The translations under genes were made by a program, and so were the position numbers. Positions 12,241-25,179 of a stretch of 64,000 nucleotides of DNA are shown here, in pieces; the stretch's first letter is position 1; the number at the start of each line of letters is the position of its first letter. Location of the stretch: assembly GCA_918807975.1 (NCBI GenBank), contig OU964918.1, positions 22,862,477 to 22,926,476 on the forward strand, read 5' to 3'. This DNA is from Aplidium turbinatum. Its lineage: Eukaryota > Chordata > Ascidiacea > Aplousobranchia > Polyclinidae. Below the pieces are notes generated by a model. It saw only the letters and a list, made by a program, of their open reading frames with translations, did no database searches and had not been told where the DNA came from.

Positions 12241-12349
12241 AAAGTATTTTTGGTTATATTTGTGCGCTGATACCTTCCGCGGGCCGTAGGCTACATAACA
12301 GCGTGGAGGGCCGCATGCGGCCCGCCAGTTAGTGACCCCTGTCTTAGCT

Positions 12350-12503
12350 GTTAACTAAACAAAACAATTCTAGTTAATTAAGCCTAGGTTGGAGCTCTGC
12401 AACGGGAAAGATGGGCAAAATCATTATAACTGTAGCTGTTGCTCGAGAATGTTGGGATTTTTCCAGGGGGGGCGAGGCCACCCTGGCTCCCGGCTGGCTA
12501 CGG
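12350..12503. repeat. Dispersed repeat, right part (continues from 2338)
   Basis: It matches 14143-14320 in order and orientation: 'aactaaacaaaacaattcta', then a GC-rich end finishing in 'ctacgggcctg'. It is the right half of the repeat whose left half ends at 2338; the 10-kb hAT sits between them. Confidence 0.75.
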
Positions 12504-12839
12504 GCCTGCGTCGTTAAATTTTCAAAAAATTGCCGAATAGGGAACTCGCCGAAACGTGCCATTCCGCTGCTAGACAAGTTTGGATCAATCGCTTTTACAT
12601 CGACAAAACTGCTTTTCTTGCTTTTATTTCAATGCGAAGTCTTTGATTCTTATTTAATTGAAATTATTTCTTATGCTTTATGTCAGTGGAAGAGTGACAG
12701 GTGCATTTACAGTAGATTGTCATTAATTGTTTTTTGGGCTGAAAGTTTGTAATGATACGTTACCTGGATTTGATTTGTTAAACTTCATTTGAAGAAAACA
12801 TTATGTTATTCGCTTATACTCAATTATTTCTGGAACGAC

Positions 12840-13028
12840 AATCGAGCCCTGGAACGGCAATCGAAAGGTCGCTGGTTCGACACCGCTCAAGAGCATGCGG
12901 CTGTGTCTTTGGCAGGACACTTTAAGGCATGCCTGAAGGTGGACACGAAGATTAGCTTCCTTGCCTTTCCGTCCACTTAATCTAAATCTTCAACTACCGG
13001 GTGTAAGCCTGGATACGACAAAAAAAAA
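12840..13028 (+). mobile_element. tRNA-derived SINE (partial)
   Basis: A B-box-like GGTTCGACACC occurs near 12874, followed by 'tttggcaggacacttta', a word found in many animal tRNA-derived SINEs. The 3' end is 'cctggatacgac' followed by an A-run. The A-box is not convincing, so this copy is decayed or partial. No target duplication was recognised. Confidence 0.55.
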
Positions 13029-13096
13029 TTTTCTCATTTACATTTTATTTAATTTCTTTTTCAATTTACACGGTCATATTTAGCTAGTTTTATGCA

Positions 13097-14320
13097 CAGG
13101 GCCGTAGCCAGACCGCAGAGTATGGGGGCCAACTTTTTGTTAGGGGGGGGGCGAAAAAATTTAAATGATTTTAGCATTTTAACCTCTTAAATACCGGTAT
13201 CCACAAAAATTGCAATATATCAGATTAGTGTTAAGACCAACACTGGTCTCTTATTTTATCCGTTAGTTAAATCACGACAACCATATTACAATGACCAACA
13301 TAACACAGCAATTGTTGACTTGTTGTATAAATAGCGGTAGCCTACTTGTTATGAGCAAAAACTTTAACTGGCTCGAAGCTAGTGCCGAGGATTTTGATAT
13401 ATATGATTACATTCCACCTATACACCCGTGAGCTAGTCTATTGCAATTGCAGTCGCAGATGTTTAGATGCAAACCGTCTCACAAACAAATCTAAATCGAT
13501 AGATTTCGATATAGAATGTTTAAACGCCACAATAAGCACCAAGTTGAACGACAAAGTGTTAGAGCGTGCTAGAAGAGAGCGTGCCGAAGGCACGCGTATT
13601 CTAGGGGGGTCCGGGGACATGCTCCCCCGAAAAATATTTGCAAATTTACACTCAAATAATGGATTATAGCGCTTTCTGGAAACACTTTTAGGGTAATATT
13701 TGTATGAAATTTATTAGCAAATAAACAGCTATTAACTTATTAAAGGTAGCTCTTACACACAAACGGCTAAAACTGCGTCTAAAATTAGAGAACACCAAAA
13801 ACTCAGCTACACAAAAACTCAATAACTATACAAAAACCCAACAGAGTAAACCATTCTAAAATTGCTCCACAAATTAGATGAAAGAAACGTAAATCGCGTA
13901 AATTTTGCGCGATTTACAATTTGCAAATTTATTGCTGTTTTTCTGTGTGTCTAAAACAAGTCCTTGGGAGTGTTAATAGCCAGATGTCTTGGAAAACGTT
14001 ATAGCTTAAATTTCTACAAATTTTATTATATTTTCAACAAAGGGTTCAACTTCGGAATCCAAAATTTAAAAATTGGGGGGGGAGCATATGGCCCCTTTCG
14101 CTCCCTGGCTACGCCTATGGGTAGGGGGAGAAAAATTGTTTAATCATCTTAGCTGTCAACTAAACAAAACAATTCTAGTTAATTGGGCCTAGGTTGGAGT
14201 TCTGCAACGGGAAAGATAGGCAAAATCATTATAATTGTAGCTGTTGCTCGAGAATGTTGGGATTTTGCCAGGGGGGCGAAATTTTTTTCAGGGGGGCGAG
14301 GCCCCCTGTCTACGGGCCTG
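13097..14320. mobile_element. Non-autonomous hAT-like repeat, unsplit copy
   Basis: It starts CAGGGCCGTAGCCAG; the right end, reverse complemented, starts CAGGCCCGTAGACAGGGGG. The 8-bp flanks tttatgca and cttgtgca differ at two positions, an eroded target duplication. It shares 13265-13543 and 14108-14320 with the split copy at 1439-2338/12350-12503. Its centre (about 13545-14107) is a separate G/C-tract MITE-like insert ending in 'ctccctggctacgccta'. It is non-coding and is the empty-site reference for the 10-kb hAT. Confidence 0.5.
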
Positions 14321-14479
14321 CTTGTGCAGCCAAACAGGTCACACTGAGAGTCACTCAGCCATTTTTTTTATGACAAAACAATAGGCCTAGACCTTTTTTA
14401 AATTGTGACTGTTTTTGTAATACTATACTGAAAATGTTTTTGCTTGTAGCCTAGGGTTGCCATTGGGCGCTTTTGTGCC

Positions 14480-14786
14480 TGTTGTATTTCCAGACGTTTA
14501 ATATAAAATAAACAATAATAATTGTAGCGATAGCCAACCAAGTGAGAAAACCATTTACCTCTTGTTACTTACTGATTCAGTGTATAAAATCAACGCAATA
14601 TATAGTAAGAAAGAAACGCAAAACAATCAACTGAGGAACGTGGTACAGAACGCTCAATTGATTACACGCGCAGTGCGGTGGTAATCAATTCCAAGGTCTG
14701 TACCAGAAAACGCTGAACTGTGATTATGTAGTGACGCTGGTCACGAGTTACATATATTCAACGTAAATAAAATGACGACTATAACA
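14480..14786 (-). repeat. Solo LTR, Gypsy family
   Basis: Read on the minus strand this is a complete LTR of the family seen at 47555-47853: it starts tgttatagtcgtc, ends aaatacaaca and aligns throughout. The 5-bp target duplication gtgcc lies on both sides (14475-14479 and 14787-14791). There is no internal sequence, so this is a solo LTR left by LTR-LTR recombination. Its divergence from the 47.5-kb copy suggests a moderately old fossil. Confidence 0.8.
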
Positions 14787-16142
14787 GTGCCCAATTGGGC
14801 TAGAGAGAGAGAAAACTTTTATTTTGTTTGTTGCAAGAATAGCACGGTACAATTATACAGAACATGAATGAACTTTTGATTTCTCCAGGCTACTTTTGAT
14901 TTCTCCAGGCGCCAAAAATTCGCATTGGGTGATTTCTCCTGGCGCCCAATTGGGCTGCTTTTTTTTTAATACAATATAACTTTTTATGTAAAAATTGTAT
15001 CATGTTTAGGATTTTTACCTGATTCGTAGTTATTTCATTGAGGAGCAGCGTTTTTGGAGGCCTTGGTCAGACAGGGTTACCAATTTGGTATAAAGAATAA
15101 AGATGCCAATTTTCAAATATGTGAATGTTTAGGCTTTAATATCTGGCAATCGAAGTGATCCAGGTTTCCTTGAAAATGTAGTCGACATCAGTTCAGTTTG
15201 TTTTCATTTCTTACCATCACAACGAAAAACAATAAAGGCTATGTCAAACATAGCAGGGGTCTAGAAAAAGGTAGAAGCGACAAAACACGGACGCTATAAC
15301 GTGCATGATGCCAAAACAGGACAATCAGTTTAATATATGGCATGGTCGCAAGTTATAGTGGCTCTGGTCGCAACACCTTAATATACTTTTTACAAACTTA
15401 GAAAGGTGAGAAAAAAAGGCTAGTGAATTTTTTTTTATCAATTTATTTAAATAAAAAAAAAAACAATGCAAAAAGATAGTTGGTATGTTGATCGACCTTG
15501 GTGGGTTATCAAAACTATTGATGGTCTTGAGGGGAACACTCTTGATACGTTAGCTCATCACGAAAAGCAATTAAACCATTTTTTCTATTTAGGTACCGGT
15601 AGGCCTACTTGTTTGTAGTTATTTCAACAGTTGAGTGAATGCATGGTTGCCAATCTGTCTGAATTTGAAAAGGTTTGAAGAACTGTAAAAACACTTATAA
15701 TTTGGGACTGATGATCAATCGCTCTGGAAGAATTTTGTATAATAGCCTATATCTTTGCTTGGGCTCTATTTTGGGCTCTATTTTAGAACCCCCAAAAAAT
15801 TGGGCTACTTTTTGCATAAGCTTGGACTTGGGCTACAGGAGTGTATTCAATCAATCAATGTTTTATTTGTCAGTAACAGAAACATAGGTACATGTTTGAA
15901 ATATGCAAATAATATACACAATGCAAAAGTTACACAAGTTCCCATACCGACGGGGAGACAACGAGACGACCATACGGTCTACTAGTCAGTTGCCACCTTA
16001 CGGAAATGACGATTTTGCCATAATAAGCTTACAAGAGAAAAAAAATAAAACGTTGAAACGTTCCCGCTCTTCAACATACGCACCAAAAAAAAAAACGTAG
16101 GGGAGATGTGGGACCAATGAACACCTATTTTTCTGATCCGGG
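14787..16142. other. Gene-free stretch with a short dispersed repeat
   Basis: No credible coding sequence. Bases about 15200-15370 contain a repeat ('catagcaggggtctagaaaa' with flanking 'accatcac' and 'gcgacaaaacacg') related to 26215-26275 in the same orientation, and to 52430-52500 and 52690-52790 in the opposite orientation. The 14840-14960 part repeats 'tgatttctccaggcg' and 'caattgggc' words around the solo LTR insertion site. Confidence 0.5.
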
Positions 16143-16686
16143 TTAAACCAAAGTCTCTATATTACTAGTCTGGAAGGTCAATGAGGTTGCTATGCAAGGC
16201 AGTGTCCTAGCATTTGAGACAGCGCCTCAAGTGGAAGTAGAGTACTTTTGCAAGTTGTAGCCAATAGTCTATAGGCACTAGGCAGGCTTAGCCGAGTAAT
16301 GTCAACTGCAGGTTGTTAGGCTAAATTCTTATTTGCAGATTACCGCTAAATAGGCCTAGGCTATTTTTTCTTATTACCAGATTATCCTACTAAGTGAGTC
16401 TTAAGTTTTTAATATAGAGACCGTGGTCAAATCACAGAATCTGCTTGGAAGGTAGGCTATGCAAAAAAATACAGGCATATTGCCAACTATCAACGGTGAA
16501 ACTGCATGATATTGTGGTTGCAGACTGTTTTTAACTAATGTAGGATGTTAGTTACAGCTAATATCTAGCATGACTACAAGTAGTTAAAATATGATGTGAG
16601 TTTTCAAATTACTAAGGTATTGATTACTTTATAGTTTGAAGTAGTGGTCTTTAAAGTTCATAAGTTTCAATGTACCAAGTATATAC

Positions 16687-17707
16687 TGTTACGGCTGCGT
16701 GATCCTCCGCTCCTTGCGTATTTTTTAATGTTTGTGTTTTATCCGGCAACCCTGTTTTTCTTATCTTTCTAAAATGTGGCCAGTTTGAAATCACTTAAAA
16801 GAAAGCTTGGTATTAAGTTTAAGTCGTCATTAGTGAAAATGAATAGTTGTATGTTATCCTTATTAAGTCGATCGGAACTGCCACAAGGAAATCTGTACTT
16901 GAATTGGTATGTAACTTCACATTTATCTGTTGTATACTATCTGCATTGCTGTGTTACTTGTCCTGGTATCTAGTGTGTTGTGCTAAATCTGTGCTGTGCA
17001 AGTATACACATTTAATAGTAAACCTGGTCTAATCAAATACCATGCTGTTGGGCTCATATCCGGCATACCTTCTTTATGTTGTAGTTTGTATGTTATTTGA
17101 TGTTTGATGCATAGGGTAGCCTATCATTGTTAACATGCCCTGATACAATTTGTCATCTGCCCTATGGTTACTTAGATTTGTTGAAGCCTGAGTTCATTGG
17201 TAAATGTTGTTGTAGATTGTTCGTTTGGAAGAAATTCAGTTTTCTCTTTGGGTCTTGGTTTCGCCAACGTCAGGTACATACTTTGTGCGATTTGGTTTAC
17301 TGTATTTAGATGCAAATGATGCCGTAAGAATAAGACAACTGTAAGAATAGTAGCATACATTGTATGAATTGAACACTGTTTGGTTTATTATGTGCGAGTG
17401 TAAATATGTGTGTAGGTTAGGCACCTGTCTTATTCTCGTTTGTTTATTGCAGTTATCGTCAGTCTTCACCTTGACATCAAGCAGCGTGGGTCAGGTGTAC
17501 GTCGGAAGGCGTACACCGATGCATAGCGCTCAAGTCCGCTTTCCCGCAATGCAGGGTAAACATATGAAAAACAAACAAAATCAATATACACAACAATTCA
17601 ATTGGCGTGGTTGTACATTGGAGTCCAGAGGAGGCTGTCGCATTAAAAACCTATACTGACAGGCTGGTAAACTGCTGACGCCGTCAAAGCATCTGACGTC
17701 AGCCACA
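16687..17707 (+). repeat. 5' LTR of the BEL/Pao element
   Basis: It aligns end to end with 23685-24612. It is about 90 bases longer because a segment around 17480-17580 has no counterpart in the 3' LTR; that segment contains the small fold-back ggtgtacg...cgtacacc. Otherwise only a handful of substitutions separate the two LTRs. Confidence 0.93.
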
Positions 17708-20700
17708 ATAACTGACGCTGTTTATTATAAGCAGCCTAAACCTAGCTGACCCTAACTTGTTTATTGTTTATTTAACTTGGTATTTGAACATTACCTCTAC
17801 ACGATGGCCAAACATGAGCAGTTCGGTTCACTCTTAGACGAATTCAAGAAATGTTTAAAAACTATTAATAGGTTAAAAGTTACATCCAGTGACAGTGCAG
17901 ATATTCGATGTGCTGTTGGGAAATTGTATTCGTCATTGGATGCCTTAGAAGAGTCTTTTGTGAGCGCAAGGGAAAGCAACCTGGATGAAGAAGGAAAATT
18001 CAAAGAAGAGTTTGAAAATTGTGAGAAGCTTGCCGATCAAGCCAACAAGAGTGTTGAAGAAGCGCTTCAAAGACTTGCAATCGAGTTTAGTTCCAGTGAC
18101 TCAATGTCTCTTGTCTCTGGTGCCTCAAGAAAATCAAAGCAACCTGTAGGTCCCAAAAACCCATCCACAAAATCCCATCCTATTCCTGAAGGAAACAATG
18201 ATGGACATGTACCCTTGAAAATTCCAAAAGAAGAAGCCAGATCCACGGCAATAAACCGTGGTCCACATGAATCAAGTTTAAATTCAATGCTGCACAATAT
18301 TCCTGTAGAATCAGAACACCAGCAGCAACATCGGATCATGTCGTCTATGGAAAATCTGCACATGGAAAGAGAATACAACAATAGAGCTCCCTTATACGCT
18401 GAAAGGGCAACTGCAAGTTACCGCATCCCTGACATCAAGATTGATGTGTTCAAGGGCAACATCATTGAATTTCCAGCTTGGGAAACTGCCTTTGATGCCC
18501 TAATTGGAGATAGGGTCCATTGTCCTAAACACAAGCTGAATCTCCTTGGTCAATATTTGGATAAAGATGCAAAGGAGCTTATTACCGGTTTGCTTCTACA
18601 CCAAAGCGAAAATGCGTACTTCATTGCAAGAAATCGCCTGAAAGAAAGGTATGGCAATCCAAGTGCGATTGGTCAGGCGTTTCTTCACAAGCTTTCCTCG
18701 TGGCCAAGGATCAGTCCTCGACAGACGGCGGAGCTTCAGCACCTGTCAGACTTTCTGATACAGGTTGCTGAAGTAAAACAGTCTGTTAATGGTCTTTAAA
18801 TTCTGGACTTCCCACAAGAGTCCACCAAAATCATTCAAAAGCTTCCAGTTTACATGCAAAATAAATGGCGGGAAAGGGTTTTCTATTACAAAAGAACTGC
18901 AGGCCAGTACCCACCCTTTGAAGAATTAGTAAAGTTTGTCGAAGTTGGATCAGAAGAAGTGAATATTCCCGAACTGACAGGGCTAAATCCTGAAGTGCTG
19001 TCATTTAAAAATGCCATTAAAGACCCCAAACCAGCAAGGACATTTGCCACTACTAGCGAAGAAAGAAATTATAACTGTGTGGTACAGTGCACCTATTGCC
19101 AAGGAAGGCACGTCATCAATGATTGTTCTAAATTCCTGGAGATAGGGCGTGATCAACGGCTTCAATTTTTGAAGGACAATTGACTTTGCTTTGCTTGTGG
19201 GTGCTGTAGTGACCACCGGGCTCAACAATGCCTGCATAGAGCAGTGTGTCAAATTTGCCGGAGACGTCATCTCACTGGACTTCATTTCGAAAGGTCACCA
19301 GATAATCAGGCAACAACAAGGGAACAGTTGCATTCCAGGTGTGTAGAAGTTTGCGAGAGTGAAAATGAAGTCCAAGGATGTGACAACTCTATGATTGTTC
19401 CATTGTGGGTTTGTCGCAAGCATAATCCATCTAAAGAAATTCTATGCTACGCAATCCTCGATGATCAGTCCAATAGTTGCTTCATTTCTAATGAGCTGCG
19501 AGTGCAATTAGGCTTGGCTGGGTGTGAGACCAACTTGACCCTGTCCACAGTTTACAAAAGTAATGCCACAATTTCAACAAGAAAGTTAAATGACTTAGAA
19601 ATCGTTAGATTTGACCGCACCACTAAAATCAACTTGCCTGCTGTTTTTACAAGAGATCACATCCCAGCCAGTCGATCCCAGATTCCCAAACCCGAAGTAG
19701 CTCGAAAGTGGAACCATCTACAGCCTATTGCCGAGAAAATAGCACCATACTTGCCACAAGTTCCAGTCAGTCTACTAATTGGTAACAACGTTCCGCAGGC
19801 TGTTAAACCAAGAGAGATTTTGTCTGGCGAAGACGACCAACCTTATGGCCAACGTTCGTTGCTTGGCTGGGGAATTGTTGGAGTAGTGTGCCATTCTACT
19901 AGGAACAGTGTATCAGTCGCTCACCGTGTCAACGTCGAGAATTTGGAACATCAGCAAAATACAAAGCTTAAAAGTATACCCAGCACATTTGTTTATCCCA
20001 CCAATGCCAAAGAAGTAATCAATCCTTCTCAAATTCGAAAGGTAATGGAGTCTGATTTTATTGATCACAACCTAGACGGTACTATGTCTGTACATGACAG
20101 AACATTTCTCAACATTCTTTCTCATGACATCACACAACAAGAAGATGGTCATTATGTCATGCCCTTACCAGTAAAATCTGAACAAGTCATGTTGCCTGAT
20201 AATAAAGCTCTAGCTCTAAAGAGAATTAATCAGCTTAAAAGGAGGTTTGACAGAAACTCCAGATTCGAATCGGACTATATAACCTTTATGAAAGACGTTG
20301 TTTCCACATGTGCAGAAAAGGTGATGGATGATGATCATGGTGCAGATAAAACTGGCAAAATTAATTACATCCCTCATACTGGAGTATACCACCCAAAGAA
20401 GCCTGGGAAAATTCGCGTGGTGTTTGATTGTTCAGCAGAATTTCAAGGTGTGTCTCTCAATGACCACTTGTTGCAAGGTCCCAACCTAACAAACAAACTA
20501 GTGGGTGTCCTTTGCAGATTTCGAAAAGAAAGGATTGCCTTAATGACCGATATCAAGTCTATGTTTCATCAGTTCTATGTTTCAGAGAAGCACAGAGATC
20601 TCTTGAGGTTTCTGTGGTGGGAGGATGGAAATACCAGCAAGCCTTTGCAAGTCTTCAGAATGAAAGTCCATCTATTCGGGGCTACCAGCTCACCAGGTTG

Positions 20701-23684
20701 TGCGAATTTCGGTTTGAAACAAGCAGCTGAAGATGGGGAAGCGGAATTTGGTAAGGATGTTTCTGACTTTATCAAACACGACTTTTATGTTGACGATGGC
20801 TTGACTTCAGTCCCTACCGCTGATGAGGCTGTTTCTCTTATAACAGGAAGTATAGCCCTTTGTGAAAGGGCTGGCTTAAAACTTCACAAATGCTTGTCAA
20901 ATGATAGATCCGTCCTTGATGCAATACCAGAAGAAAAAAGAGCTGATGGTTTGAAAGCATTAGATCTTAACAAGGATCCTCTTCCTCTTGAGCATGCACT
21001 GGGAATTTTATGGTGCGTTGAAAATGATTCATTTCAGTTTAGAATTATACTAAAAGACCTTCCTTTCACCAGAAGAGGGATACTCTCCACTGTTAGTTCC
21101 ATTTTTGATCCTATTGGGTTCGTTGCCCCTGTTGTTCTGGAGGGAAAGAAGATCTTGCAACAACTATGTCGAGAGGGTGCAAAATGGGATGACCCTATTC
21201 CTGAAATGTTAGCTTCCAGATGGCGTAAATGGAGATCTGAGATTAGTGCCTTAAGCACCCTTGAAGTTCAGAGATGCATTCAGCCTGAAGGTTTTGGAAC
21301 AGTTCAAAAGGTAGAGCTCCATCACTTTTCAGACGCCTGTGAGCACGGTTATGGCCAATGCCCATATATTTGGCTTAAAAACAGTGCTGATCAAGTTCAT
21401 TGCTCCTTTCTTATTGGTAGGCCTAAGACTAGAGTAGCTCCATTGAAACAATTTACCATCCCTCGGCTAGAGCTCACTGCCGCCTTGCTGTCAGCTAGAA
21501 TGAGTAAATATGTTAGAGAAGAGATGGGGTATTCAGACGTGGTAGATCATTTTTGGACTGACAGCAAAATTGTACTTGGTTACATAAACAACGAAGCCAA
21601 AAGATTTCATGTTTATATGGCCAACCGAGTGCAACAGATTCGAGATCTTTGCAGTCCTGACTCCTGGTACCATGTAGAATCCAAGCAGGATTCATAGTCT
21701 AGATATCCCTGAATCCAAGGCCAATCCAAGCGATGAAGCCAGCAGAGGCATGAATACACAACGCTCTTTAAAAGGGTCTATGTGGCTTCAAGGCCCAGAA
21801 ATTCTATGGGGTGCTTCTGACCTTTCTGCTACTGCAAGGTCCACGTTGGACGAAGCAACCGCAAGCGAAATGCAAAAGGAAATGCGCAAGGCTACTGTCC
21901 AAACAACACTGGCTGTCAACGAACGTTCAAAACCAACCAATCAATTTGAAACATCTCGTTTGGGCCGATTTTCTTCTTGGCTGAGCGCCAAAAGGGCTGT
22001 AGCAAACTGTCTACTTCTTAAGGCTAAGCTATTACACAAAATTAGGAAGAACACTTCTGTATTCGCTGAAGCAGTATCTGCAAACTGCTTGAGAACCGCA
22101 GAGATAGAGATAATCAAAGGCTTGCAACAGGAACATTTTAGTGAAGAAGCATCATTTCTCTCCAGTTTCCAACAGGAAGGTCGTTCTCATCTGACACTTA
22201 CAACTGTGAAAAGGACTAGCAGTCTTTACAAATTAGACCCCTTTCTAGATGAAAATGGTATCTTGCGAGTCGGTGGTCGAATTAGAAATGCTTCCATTTC
22301 TGACCTTGCCAAACACCCGGCGGTTATTCCAAGAAAAACTCATGTAGCGCATCTGATAATTGACCATTGTCACAAGGAAGTCAGCCACATGGGTCGCGGA
22401 ATCACCCACAATCATTTGCGACAGAGTGGTTTCTGGATAATTGGTGGATCTTCTGCAGTAGGTTACCACATCAGCAATTGTGTAGTTTGTAAGCGTTGGA
22501 GAGGTGCTCTTCAAACACAAAAAATGGCGGATCTTCCCAGTGAGCGATTGAGTGAGGAGCCCCCTTTTACGTTTTCCGGCGTTGACTTCTTTGGTCCATA
22601 CTATCTCCGAGAAAAGCGATCGATCTTGAAAAGGTATGGTGTGGTATTTACCTGCATGTCGAGCCGAGCTGTCCACTTAGAGACCGCCAACACAATGGAT
22701 ACGAGCTCGTTTATTAACGCCCTTAGAAGGTTTCTTGCACGACGAGGCCCAATATATCAACTACGATCAGACTGTGGTTCTAACCTGATTGGCGCCAATA
22801 ATGATTTAATGCAAGCTAAACGTGAAATGAACGAAAAACACATCGGTAACTTTCTCCTACAGCATCACTGTGACTTAATCACAAATAAATTTAATGTACC
22901 TCACTCCAGTCACATGAATGGAGCGGTCGAACGACAGATCCGCACCATTCGAAGTGCTCTTGACCCGATGCTTAAATCGTGTGGCAGTCAACTGGATGAC
23001 GAGTTATTTCGGACCTTGATGACAGAAGTTGAAAACATTGTTAACTCCAGACCCCTTTCAACCGATCAGCTATGCGACCCAGAATATCCTGCTCCACTTA
23101 CTCCTAATCATCTGTTAACCATGAAACCTAAGATACTACTTCCTCCCCCAGGAATATTTCAGCGGGCCGACCTTTATGCAAGAAAGAGATGGAAGAGAGT
23201 CCAACATCTTGCCAATGAGTTTTGGTTTCGTTGGAGGAAAGAATTTATTCACAATTTGCAGTCCAAAAGGAAATGGTGTTCCAGACGACGCAATCTAAAG
23301 ACCGGCGACATCGTGATTGTCTCTGACGACGCCGCTCCACGCAATCACTGGCCACTTGCCAGAATTGACTCGGTTATTCCTAGCGATGACGGACTAGTAC
23401 GCAAGGTCAAACTACGCATGGCTAATGCACATCTTGACAATCGCGGTAAACCGACTAAAACTGTTTCGTTTTTAAATAGACCCGTCCACAAGGTGATTCT
23501 TCTTCTACCCACGGATGAGGACTAAGTTCGAGGATGACAGAAGGAGAAGGAGCAACGTATGCTAAGAGAAACAATTGCAATAGGCCTATCTCGATATTCA
23601 TTGTAAACTGCCGCAGTCGACGTTTAACTTGCGAAATCTGTAAAAAAAAACTGTATGGTGATAAAGCTGTTTTTTGGGGGGCGA

Positions 23685-24612
23685 TGTTACGGCTGCGTGA
23701 TCCTCCGCTCCTTGCGTATTTTTTAATGTTTGTGTTTTATCCGGCAACCCTGTTTTTCTTATCTTTCTAAAATGTGGCCAGTTTGAAATCACTTAAAAGA
23801 AAGCTTGGTATTAAGTTTAAGTCGTCATTAGTGAAAATGAATAGTTGTATGTTATCCTTATTAAGTCGATCGGAACTGCCACAAGGAAATCTGTACTTGA
23901 ATTGGTATGTAACTTCACATTTATCTGTTGTATACTATCTGCATTCTGCATTGCTGTGTTACTTGTCCTGGTATCTAGTGTGTTGTGCTAAATCTGTGCT
24001 GTGCAAGTATACACATTTAATAGTAAACCTGGTCTAATCAAATACCATGCTGTTGGGCTCATATCCGGCATACCTTCTTTATGTTGTAGTTTGTATGTTA
24101 TTTGATGTTTGATGCATAGGGTAGCCTATCATTGTTAACATGCCCTGATACAATTTGTCATCTGCCCTATGGTTACTTAGATTTGTTGAAGCCTGAGTTC
24201 ATTGGTAAATGTTGTTGTAAATTGTTCGTTTGGAAGAAATTCAGTTTTCTCTTTGGGTCTTGGTTTCGCCAACGTCAAGTACATACTTTGTGCGATTTGG
24301 TTTACTGTATTTAGATGCAAATGATGCCGTAAGAATAAGACAACTGTAAGAATAGTAGCATACATTGTATGAATTGAACACTGTTTGGTTTATTATGTGC
24401 GAGTGTAAATATGTGTGTAGGTTAGGCACCTGTCTTAGTCTCGTTTGTTTATTGCAGTTATCGTCAGTCTTCACCTTGACATCAATCAATATACACAACA
24501 ATTCAATTGGCGTGGTTGTACATTGGAGTCCAGAGGAGGCTGTCGCATTAAAAACCTATACTGACAGGCTGGTAAACTGCTGACGCCGTCAAAGCATCTG
24601 ACGTCAGCCACA
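23685..24612 (+). repeat. 3' LTR of the BEL/Pao element
   Basis: It begins TGTTACGG directly after a purine-rich tract (ttttttggggggcga) and ends GCCACA before the target duplication tatac. It is nearly identical to the 5' LTR. Confidence 0.93.
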
Positions 24613-24617
24613 TATAC

Positions 24618-25179
24618 AGCAGCTTAATTGAAGGGTTTAATTACTGAATATTTGTGGAAGCTTTAAGCTGAAGTAGGCTTGAAATTAGTACCGTAATTGG
24701 CAGATGCCACTTAGCCAGCATCATTTCCAAAAACATTGATTGATCAAGTAATTCAGTTGACACTTATTTTAAAAAAGTGTATAAAGTTGTTTTATTTAGT
24801 GATACAACAAAAAGTTGATATGTTTCAATTTGTGGCACTCAAAATAGTCACTCCCAAAAATAATTTGTAAACAAAGAGCATTAGCAAGACAATTTTGAGT
24901 ATGGTAGGCTACCGGTAAATATGCAGGTTCAGTAATTTAAAGCGACAAAGGTTACAAGTCCTGAGATTTAACTTGTGTATATAGCATCTTAATTGATTAT
25001 TTATGTACAGACTGGAAATTTGATTGAATGGATCAGTTAAGGCCGTTATGCTGACAAAGGTTATGTTTTGTTTATTTCCTTTGTGTTGTAATTTTCTATT
25101 CTTGATTATCTTAAGCATGTCATTTTTTAAAGGTCAATTAGTCTACTTATTATCTTAGTTATGCTTATTTAAATTGATA
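24618..25179. other. Gene-free stretch upstream of the THAP-like exon
   Basis: AT-rich sequence without a recognised gene or repeat. If the THAP-like exon is real, its promoter and 5' untranslated region would fall here, but no clear element is visible. Confidence 0.4.

Larger units (their letters stand above)
2339..12341. mobile_element. 10-kb hAT-type element with perfect 8-bp target duplication
   Basis: The left end is CAGGGGTCACCAATC and the right end, reverse complemented, is CAGGGGTCACTAACT. Both have GC-rich subterminal 'gcggccgc/gcggcccgc' sequence as in hAT elements. The 8 bases tcttagct flank both ends exactly (2331-2338 and 12342-12349). The uninterrupted target is visible in a relative at about 14135-14142, where the same 8 bases run straight into the sequence that follows 12349. 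Contents: an unassigned left part with one unrecognised 66-codon frame (2478-2678, -), a minisatellite, a Penelope-type tail and two piggyBac-like elements. No hAT transposase is recognisable, so movement would have required a transposase supplied in trans. Confidence 0.85.
16687..24612 (+). mobile_element. BEL/Pao LTR retrotransposon, near-complete fossil
   Basis: Two long terminal repeats (16687-17707 and 23685-24612) start TGTTACGG and end GCCACA, with a perfect 5-bp target duplication tatac at 16682-16686 and 24613-24617, as is usual for BEL/Pao. The parts lie in normal order: gag region with a DUF1759-type block (about 17.8-18.9 kb), zinc-knuckle region and aspartic protease (about 19.0-19.6 kb), reverse transcriptase with Y-V-D-D (about 20.3-20.9 kb), RNase H (about 21.3 kb), integrase and a DUF5641-type C-terminus (about 22.2-23.5 kb). 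A purine tract precedes the 3' LTR. The LTRs differ by only a few bases over about 920 shared positions, so insertion was recent, yet the coding region has about three breaks. No envelope is seen. Confidence 0.93.
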
